11,641 nucleotides of DNA. Source: an uncultured Lachnospiraceae bacterium (GTDB taxonomy: Bacteria; Bacillota; Clostridia; Lachnospirales; Lachnospiraceae). Within the stretch, counting starts at the first letter, position 1. Every line of letters starts with the position of its first letter. A program made the position numbers and the translations under genes. Location of the stretch: positions 1 to 11,641 of the forward strand of contig USSP01000029.1 in the NCBI GenBank assembly GCA_900557385.1. Reading direction: 5' to 3'. A model generated the notes under the pieces. That model was not told where the DNA came from. It did no database searches and saw nothing but the letters and a program-made list of their open reading frames with translations. This document shows, piece after piece, positions 7,527-11,641 of this stretch.

Positions 7527-9008
7527 TTAGTTACCGTAGGTCTCATCCAGGATCTTCTGGTAGTTATCATTTGCCTGCTGCATTAATGCTGCAACATCAG
7601 CGTCTTTGTCAGTCAGAACAGCCTGTAAAACTTTGGTTAATTCAGCGTACATATCCTGAGTAGAACCGGGCTCTTCCAAATGTAAGCCATCGGAAGAAGT
7701 TGCTTCAAAATAAGCCTCGTACAGCTTAGGATCTACATTGCCGTATTCTGCAACGATTGCTTCCTCAGCATCCAGTACATCCTGATTTACCCAGCAAGGG
7801 AATCTCTTGATAACAGGAACACCATTGTCAACTTTGTTCTGAGCGTCAGCTTTCATACCTTCAACAGCAGCATCGGTAGCTACAGGAGCTTTACCCATAA
7901 CCTCAAGGTAGTCTAAAGCTGCGTTGATCTGTGCAGGGGTTGCATCCTTAGAGAACATGTAAGGAGTACCACCATACAGGGAGAACTGTCCGGCAGGGCC
8001 TGCAGGGATAGGAGCGATGGAAAGCTTGTCAACAGGCAGACCATTTACCTGAGTAGGCTGTGCTACTGCATCGTTCGCTGCAATGTACATAGCTGCATTG
8101 CCGGTACCTAACTGTGCAAAGCCGGTTCCCCAGTCCTCGCTAAGAGGATCAGCGGTCAGTACATCGTAATCCCATTTCAGGGATTTCACATATTCCATAG
8201 CTGCGATAGCTTCATCCGTAGCTAAGTTAGAAGTAAAGGTGCCATCGCCATTGTCGATACAAAGAGTTGCACCGAAGCCCCATGCGATGTTGGAGAAGTG
8301 CCAGCCGCCTGCATTATCTTTTGCCAGTAAGCAAAGACCAGCAGCACCGGTTTTCTCTTTGATGGTAGCAGCAGTCTCTGCTAACTCATCCCAGGTCTTA
8401 GGATAAATGGGATATCCGTCACCATCAACCAAGCCAGCTTCCTCGAACAGCTCAACATTTAACATTAAGCCCAGTGCATAACCATCACGAGGAATACCAT
8501 ATACACGTCCGTTCTCGTCGGATAACAGAGCTTTGATGGAAGGGTTCATTGCATCCAGCCAGCCTCTTGCATCCAGCTCATCGGTGATATCAGCGATAGC
8601 GTTTGCATTGATCAGCTTGGTAGGCTCAGTGAACCAGGACTCAAAGATTGTCGGACAGTTACCGGACTCTACCATAGGCATAAAGGTATCGGTAGAATAT
8701 TTGTAGTATGCAGGCTCGCAGGTTACGTTGGGATGTAACTCCTTCATGGTAGCTACATACCCCTCATGTACTGCGATATCATCTGTTAAAGTATCCTCAG
8801 GCCAGATTCCTAATGTGATGGTAACAGGTTCATCCTCTGATGCGGTTTCTGCAGGTGCTGCAGACTCCTCTGTGGTTGCTGCTGCGGTTGTGGTTTCTTC
8901 CTTTGTTTCTGCAGGAGCTTCCGTTGTTGTGCTGCTGTTTCCACAACCAGCCAAAACAGATGCTACCATTGCAGTGCCAAGAACGAGACTTAAAACTTTC
9001 TTTTTCAT
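7527..9008 (-). CDS. Sugar ABC transporter substrate-binding lipoprotein (CUT1, MalE-like)
   Basis: This is a 493-residue extracellular solute-binding protein. The N-terminus is a lipoprotein signal: KKK, a hydrophobic core, and the lipobox LAGC with Cys22 as the lipidation site. Residues 23 to about 61 form a flexible linker rich in Thr, Glu and Ala that would lift the binding domain off the membrane. The mature domain starts near VTITLGIWPED and has the type-1 sugar-binding-protein layout, including a typical YPKTWDELAETAATIKE segment. It captures the sugar and delivers it to the MalF/MalG permeases. The ATG at 9008 has AAGGGAGAG close upstream within a 29-nt polypurine stretch, predicting strong translation. 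It is the first gene of the operon, under the promoter and operators at 9059-9235. The substrate is inferred from the downstream GH65 genes, not from the protein itself. Confidence 0.95.
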   Translation of the reverse strand: MKKKVLSLVLGTAMVASVLAGCGNSSTTTEAPAETKEETTTAAATTEESAAPAETASEDEPVTITLGIWPEDTLTDDIAVHEGYVATMKELHPNVTCEPAYYKYSTDTFMPMVESGNCPTIFESWFTEPTKLINANAIADITDELDARGWLDAMNPSIKALLSDENGRVYGIPRDGYALGLMLNVELFEEAGLVDGDGYPIYPKTWDELAETAATIKEKTGAAGLCLLAKDNAGGWHFSNIAWGFGATLCIDNGDGTFTSNLATDEAIAAMEYVKSLKWDYDVLTADPLSEDWGTGFAQLGTGNAAMYIAANDAVAQPTQVNGLPVDKLSIAPIPAGPAGQFSLYGGTPYMFSKDATPAQINAALDYLEVMGKAPVATDAAVEGMKADAQNKVDNGVPVIKRFPCWVNQDVLDAEEAIVAEYGNVDPKLYEAYFEATSSDGLHLEEPGSTQDMYAELTKVLQAVLTDKDADVAALMQQANDNYQKILDETYGN

Positions 9009-9012
9009 GTTG

Positions 9013-9041
9013 CTCTCCCTTCTCTTTTCCTTTTCCTTTTC
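9013..9041 (-). promoter_or_regulatory. Polypurine translation-initiation leader of the binding-protein gene
   Basis: On the mRNA strand 29 nt run without a pyrimidine, containing three tandem GAAAAG units and then GAGAAGGGAGAG, which provides the Shine-Dalgarno sequence a few nt before the ATG at 9008. Such an unstructured purine-rich leader should favour heavy ribosome loading. The effect is inferred. Confidence 0.5.
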
Positions 9042-9058
9042 GTTGGTTTTGTTTTTGT

Positions 9059-9072
9059 GTTTAACGTTAAAC
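9059..9072. promoter_or_regulatory. LacI-type operator O1 (perfect palindrome)
   Basis: GTTTAACGTTAAAC is a perfect 14-bp palindrome with the central C|G typical of LacI-family operators. It lies in the operon leader about 50 bp before the binding-protein start codon and 14 bp downstream of a TATAAT box (9086-9091). It matches the O2 site at 13 of 14 positions and the lacI site at 12 of 14. Confidence 0.75.
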
Positions 9073-9085
9073 CTCCCATGCCTTA

Positions 9086-9091
9086 ATTATA
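9086..9091 (-). promoter_or_regulatory. Possible second promoter (-10 box only)
   Basis: A perfect TATAAT on the minus strand is placed so that a start near 9079 would lie just ahead of operator O1. No convincing -35 hexamer sits at 16-18 nt and no TGn extension is present, so this may be a chance AT-rich word or an activator-dependent promoter. Confidence 0.3.
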
Positions 9092-9190
9092 TTTTACACC
9101 ATTTTACATGAACCGTCATCATTTCCCTTAAATTGCGGTTTTATGCATATTGTTATGGTTTTTTAATAATCTGTCAGGTTGTTTCCGTAG

Positions 9191-9204
9191 GTTTTACGTT
9201 AAAC
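9191..9204. promoter_or_regulatory. LacI-type operator O2 at the operon transcription start
   Basis: GTTTTACGTTAAAC differs from the perfect O1 palindrome at one position. It starts 2 bp downstream of the -10 box (9207-9212), so a bound repressor would cover the start site and block initiation. The centres of O1 and O2 are 132 bp apart, which would allow looping. Confidence 0.75.
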
Positions 9205-9206
9205 TC

Positions 9207-9235
9207 ATAATACCATATGAGTCCATTCCTGTCAA
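9207..9235 (-). promoter_or_regulatory. Main sigma-A promoter of the sugar operon
   Basis: On the minus strand a consensus -35 TTGACA (9230-9235) and a -10 TATTAT (9207-9212) are separated by exactly 17 nt. The predicted start near 9200 gives a leader of about 190 nt before the binding-protein gene. Operator O2 overlaps the predicted start, so this near-consensus promoter would need repression to stay off, consistent with LacI control. Confidence 0.8.
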
Positions 9236-9324
9236 TATGTACAAGCATCGCAACATTCACAAGATTTTTTCACATAGAATGGCTTGTTTTCGTTCCGGGT
9301 TTGTTCGTTTTGCACAAAAGAGTA

Positions 9325-9340
9325 AGGTTTCGCGAAACCT
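9325..9340. repeat. Perfect 16-bp palindrome AGGTTTCGCGAAACCT
   Basis: A perfect dyad lies between the terminator of the small HPr-like gene and the operon promoter, about 90 bp upstream of the -35 box. It is not the LacI operator word: its centre is G|C, not C|G. As RNA it gives only a 6-bp stem with a 4-nt loop, so a protein-binding site is more plausible than a terminator. No regulator is identified. The neighbouring stretch 9241-9324 shows no gene or structure I can support. Confidence 0.5.
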
Positions 9341-9358
9341 AGCAAAAAAGTTCCAGGC

Positions 9359-9403
9359 AAAACGCCCCCTGTACAGACATATGGTCTGTACAGGGGGCGT
9401 TTT
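9359..9403 (-). terminator. Strong intrinsic terminator after the HPr-like gene
   Basis: A perfect 20-bp stem (arms 9359-9378 and 9384-9403) with a 5-nt loop ATATG has a GC-rich core containing GCCCCC/GGGGGC and A4/T4 at its ends. It begins 28 nt past the stop codon of the HPr-like gene. The A/T ends make it able to act on both strands. It should insulate the sugar operon promoter from upstream transcription. Confidence 0.85.
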
Positions 9404-9431
9404 ATTCTCTGTTTTACTTGTTGTAAAAGGA

Positions 9432-9668
9432 TCAGCAGGCTACTGCCATCTGATTCAGTATGCTTTCAAACTCAGGATTGTAGCCATCGTAGGTAACCGT
9501 CAGCACTTTGGTCAGATCCATTCCGTATACGCCCAGGAATGACTTTGCGTCTACTATATATCTGTTATATGAAATATCAATATCAAAGTCACACTTGGAA
9601 GCCACTCTGACGAAATCTGCTACCTGATCCTGCGTCATCTTAATTGCTTTTCTCATCATTTTTTCCAT
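9432..9668 (-). CDS. HPr-like small protein lacking the phosphocarrier histidine
   Basis: This 78-residue protein aligns by eye with HPr/Crh proteins from the first helix onward: VASKCDFDIDISYN resembles the HPr segment TASKYDADVNLEYN, and VDAKSFLGVYGM resembles VNLKSIMGVMSL around regulatory Ser46. Ser43 here occupies the Ser46 position. The HPr active-site segment (His15-Ala-Arg-Pro) is replaced by Thr12-Gln-Asp-Gln, so it should not pass phosphate in the PTS. Crh of Bacillus likewise lacks the histidine and acts only through phospho-Ser46 with CcpA; an analogous role is inferred. The ATG at 9668 has AAAGGAAG about 9 nt upstream. It is monocistronic, with a -10 box at 9737 and a strong terminator. 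Database annotation would probably read 'HPr family phosphocarrier protein'. Confidence 0.8.
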   Translation of the reverse strand: MEKMMRKAIKMTQDQVADFVRVASKCDFDIDISYNRYIVDAKSFLGVYGMDLTKVLTVTYDGYNPEFESILNQMAVAC

Positions 9669-9719
9669 AAATACACACTTCCTTTAAAAAAAAATATTGC
9701 CTCGCGGGAATTTACACCG

Positions 9720-9733
9720 CTTTTACGTTGTAT
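9720..9733. promoter_or_regulatory. Weak operator-like site upstream of the HPr-like gene
   Basis: CTTTTACGTTGTAT shares the 9-base core TTTTACGTT with operator O2 (10 of 14 matches overall) but has a degraded right half. It begins 3 bp downstream of the TATAAT at 9737-9742, nearly the same geometry as O2. In AT-rich DNA a match this weak can be chance. Confidence 0.25.
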
Positions 9734-9736
9734 TAG

Positions 9737-9742
9737 ATTATA
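9737..9742 (-). promoter_or_regulatory. Probable -10 box of the HPr-like gene
   Basis: A perfect TATAAT on the minus strand lies about 70 nt upstream of the HPr-like start codon, after the terminator of the upstream DNA-repair genes. No good -35 hexamer is visible at 16-18 nt, but the upstream DNA is A-rich. Confidence 0.4.
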
Positions 9743-9778
9743 ACCGATTTTTTCTTTTGTACATATAGGATTCTATAC

Positions 9779-9809
9779 AAAAAAATCGCTTAAAATGAGG
9801 ATTTTTAAG
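9779..9809 (-). terminator. Intrinsic terminator after the DNA-repair gene pair
   Basis: On the minus strand CTTAAAA and TTTTAAG form a 7-bp stem with a 7-nt loop (9789-9809). CGA and then seven T follow (T run 9779-9785). It begins 8 nt after the stop codon of the TIGR03915-type gene. The stem is AT-rich and weak, but the U tract is good. Confidence 0.6.
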
Positions 9810-9817
9810 AAATTTTT

Positions 9818-10588
9818 TCAAAACTCGACCATAAATTCGCGGTATCTTAATGGCAACATTTGCAACTGCAGCCCCGAATTTTGTCTCTGCTTTATCGCAA
9901 CACAGTGACAAAATGTCTGGAACAGTTTCCGATACGCTTCTTCTTCCGGGGAACATTCCGGCAAATGCAGGCGTTCTCCCCGGTCTGCCAGCACATACCA
10001 GGGGTGTTCTTTGGGATGTACCACGAAGAGCCCCCGTTTCACATCGTGAAGAATAAAATTCTCACAGGGAAGCCGGTCTGCAAAATGGGGTGCCAGAAAA
10101 GAGATCACATTTCCCTCCGGCGCAAACTGGGTATACAGAATCTTTTCCTCCGTTCCCCGCTCCTCAAATCGCAGGAAACCTCTGAGATGATCAATCTCCC
10201 GGGCAGAGCGCTGTCCTGCCATATAAACCCGGTTCACATTGGGATCCGCCAGATCCTGCAACACATACCGTCCGGTATTGGGGCCTTTTCCCAGCGCTTT
10301 TACAATCGTATGATACGCAGCATCTGCCATGCCCGTTTTCTCCTGTGCCAATGCCATGCAGATCCACTCATACACTTCCTCGCCCAGTCTTTGTAATAAG
10401 GTACGCCGTACTTTGACAAAGTGTTCCTCGCTGGTCTCTACAGGGACCCCTTCCCAAAAAAGCAACGTTTCATATTCCCAGTTTAGCTGCAGCTTGGTAT
10501 CCTCATGGGGCAGTCTCCTTTCGTATGCTTCATAAATACCACTGAACACCCCTTCCAGGGAATTCTCGCATATCAAAATTATTCCCAT
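9818..10588 (-). CDS. TIGR03915/DUF4130-type putative DNA repair or metabolism protein
   Basis: This 256-residue protein has no signal peptide or membrane segment. Its layout recalls the TIGR03915 family, which occurs almost always beside a radical-SAM/HhH protein: an N-terminal YEAYERRLPHED-like segment, a central DHLRGFLRFEE segment, a HDVKRGLFVVHP stretch and the family-like C-terminus LPLRYREFMVEF (about 245-256). The exact reaction is unknown, and a role in DNA repair or modification is a family-level prediction from its partner. Its ATG at 10588 overlaps the stop of the radical-SAM gene by one base (TGATG), so the two are translationally coupled and probably made in fixed ratio. An AT-rich terminator follows at 9779-9809. 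The family call is from memory of conserved words, not a search. Confidence 0.85.
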   Translation of the reverse strand: MGIILICENSLEGVFSGIYEAYERRLPHEDTKLQLNWEYETLLFWEGVPVETSEEHFVKVRRTLLQRLGEEVYEWICMALAQEKTGMADAAYHTIVKALGKGPNTGRYVLQDLADPNVNRVYMAGQRSAREIDHLRGFLRFEERGTEEKILYTQFAPEGNVISFLAPHFADRLPCENFILHDVKRGLFVVHPKEHPWYVLADRGERLHLPECSPEEEAYRKLFQTFCHCVAIKQRQNSGLQLQMLPLRYREFMVEF

Positions 10589-11641
10589 CAGAACTGACCT
10601 CCTACCGCCTTCTGCAGAATCTCCTTTCCAGACGGTATCTGCACGGAATAATCGTCGAAAAGCGACATCTGGCGGTAACTCATACCATCTGTTCCAAACT
10701 GCTGCCTGGCTCCGGGTTCCGTAAGCTGCCGTACAAGATAATCTTCCTCCAGCTTCGTCGGATACAGCATCCGCCCATTACAGGTAATAAAATAGACCGC
10801 CCGTTTCATGGTCACTCCGATTTTTTTCAGATCCTCAAAGCGTAAAAGGGCACTCCTTCTCGCCCTGACAATTCTCTGGGCACTTTTTACTCCGATTCCC
10901 GGCACCCGCAGCAATGTATGATAATCGGCCCGGTTCACTTCTACCGGAAAATATTGAAGATTTCGTACTGCCCAATCTTCCTTCGGATCAAGAAGGACAT
11001 TTAAGTTCGGATGCGTCTCATCCAGAATCTCCGATGCCTGAAATCCGTAAAACCGCAGCAGCCAATCAGCCTGATATAAGCGGTGTTCCCGTAAAAGCGG
11101 AGGTCCTGCTGTCGTAGCAGGCAGATTACGATCCTCATTGACATTGACAAACGCTGAGTAAAACACCCTTTTCAACCCAAACTGACGGTACAGTCCCTCT
11201 GCCACCTGCAATAGCTGATTGTCCGTCTCCGGCGTTGCCCCGATAATCATCTGCGTGGATTGTCCTGCGCCTACGAAACGAGGCGCATGGCGATATAACA
11301 TCAATTCATTGCGGGATTGCTCGATTCCGTTCTGGATCTGGCGCATGGGAGAGAGAATCATCTTCCGGGTTTTATTCGGTGCTGCCAGACGCAGACCCTG
11401 GGATGTGGGCAGTTCCAGATTGATACTCATTCGATCCGCCAGAAACCCAATCTGCTGTACCAGTGCAGGATCCGCTCCCGGTATGGCTTTCACATGGATA
11501 TAACCCTGAAAATGATATTCATTCCGCAGCTTGTACAACGTTTGGTAGAGCAGTTCCATGGTATAGGTAGGATTCTGCAAAATACCTGAACTTAAAAATA
11601 ATCCTTCTATATAATTCCTCCGGTAAAACTCCATGGTCAGC
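10588..11641 (-). CDS. Putative DNA modification/repair radical SAM protein (TIGR03916 type), 5' partial
   Basis: The gene runs off the window: the frame stays open through 11641 (Leu-Thr before MEFYRRN), so the Met at 11634 is internal and about 351 residues of a longer protein are visible. The N-terminal CxxxCxxC cluster motif expected of radical-SAM enzymes lies outside. The visible part holds radical-SAM barrel segments (EFYRRNYIEGLFLSSGI, FQGYIHVKAIPG, GAGQSTQMIIGATPETD). From about residue 233 of the visible part a helix-hairpin-helix DNA-binding domain follows, with LLRVPGIGVKSAQRIVRARR. That combination is the hallmark of the TIGR03916 family, predicted to act on DNA. The C-terminal tail contains MSLFDDY. 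It is followed by the TIGR03915-type partner with a 1-nt overlap. Confidence 0.9.
   Translation of the reverse strand, partial: LTMEFYRRNYIEGLFLSSGILQNPTYTMELLYQTLYKLRNEYHFQGYIHVKAIPGADPALVQQIGFLADRMSINLELPTSQGLRLAAPNKTRKMILSPMRQIQNGIEQSRNELMLYRHAPRFVGAGQSTQMIIGATPETDNQLLQVAEGLYRQFGLKRVFYSAFVNVNEDRNLPATTAGPPLLREHRLYQADWLLRFYGFQASEILDETHPNLNVLLDPKEDWAVRNLQYFPVEVNRADYHTLLRVPGIGVKSAQRIVRARRSALLRFEDLKKIGVTMKRAVYFITCNGRMLYPTKLEEDYLVRQLTEPGARQQFGTDGMSYRQMSLFDDYSVQIPSGKEILQKAVGGQF

Noticed and set aside
9087..9122. 11-codon leader peptide (ATG ATG ACG ... TAA) in the operon leader
   Set aside because: The AAGGG is too close to the first ATG and there is no attenuator-like structure linked to it; it most likely arises by chance.
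9325..9340. Reading the 16-bp palindrome as a third LacI operator or as a terminator
   Set aside because: Its sequence and central dinucleotide differ from the operator word, and as RNA it forms only a 6-bp stem without an adjacent U tract.
9738..9956. 72-codon minus-strand frame overlapping the end of the TIGR03915-type gene
   Set aside because: It is out of frame with a recognised protein, runs through that gene's terminator, and has no family resemblance.
1..11641. Mobile elements, CRISPR arrays, tRNA, rRNA or phage genes
   Set aside because: No transposase, integrase, direct-repeat array, cloverleaf or rRNA-like sequence was seen; every long stretch is explained by the genes listed.

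Overview
The window looks like chromosomal DNA of a Gram-positive Clostridia member, most likely a gut-type Lachnospiraceae. This is inferred from strong AGGAGG-type ribosome binding sites, a lipoprotein solute-binding protein with a T/E/A-rich linker, a clostridial HPr-like protein, and the paired 'putative DNA repair' genes of the TIGR03915/TIGR03916 type. No mobile element, CRISPR array, tRNA or rRNA was seen.

Layout. (1) 142-1155 (+): a LacI/GalR-family repressor with its own promoter and a probable auto-operator. (2) 9008 down to 1139 (-): a five-gene sugar operon in the order lipoprotein binding protein, MalF-like permease, MalG-like permease, GH65 enzyme A, GH65 enzyme B. The last four genes are packed with gaps of 7 to 18 nt. 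A terminator-like hairpin separates the binding-protein gene from the permeases. The last GH65 gene converges on lacI and overlaps its 3' end by 17 nt. (3) 9009-9431: the control region, with a near-consensus sigma-A promoter, two palindromic LacI-type operators, a possible second promoter, an unexplained 16-bp palindrome and a 20-bp-stem terminator. (4) 9432-9668 (-): a small HPr-like protein that lacks the phosphorylatable histidine but keeps the regulatory-serine position. (5) 9818-11641 (-): a DUF4130/TIGR03915 protein, translationally coupled to a radical-SAM/HhH protein whose N-terminus lies outside the window.

How it works together (inference). The binding protein and two permeases import a glucose-containing oligosaccharide, using an ATPase encoded elsewhere. 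The two GH65 enzymes would cleave it inside the cell, probably by phosphorolysis releasing beta-glucose 1-phosphate; no beta-phosphoglucomutase gene is present. Near-identical palindromes (consensus GTTTAACGTTAAAC) lie just downstream of the -10 box of the operon promoter, further down its leader, and just downstream of the lacI -10 box. This supports local control and autoregulation by the LacI protein. The tandem pair of unlike GH65 genes recalls the neighbouring alpha-1,3-glucoside phosphorylases of Clostridium phytofermentans, so nigerose or alpha-1,3-gluco-oligosaccharides are a reasonable but unproven substrate.
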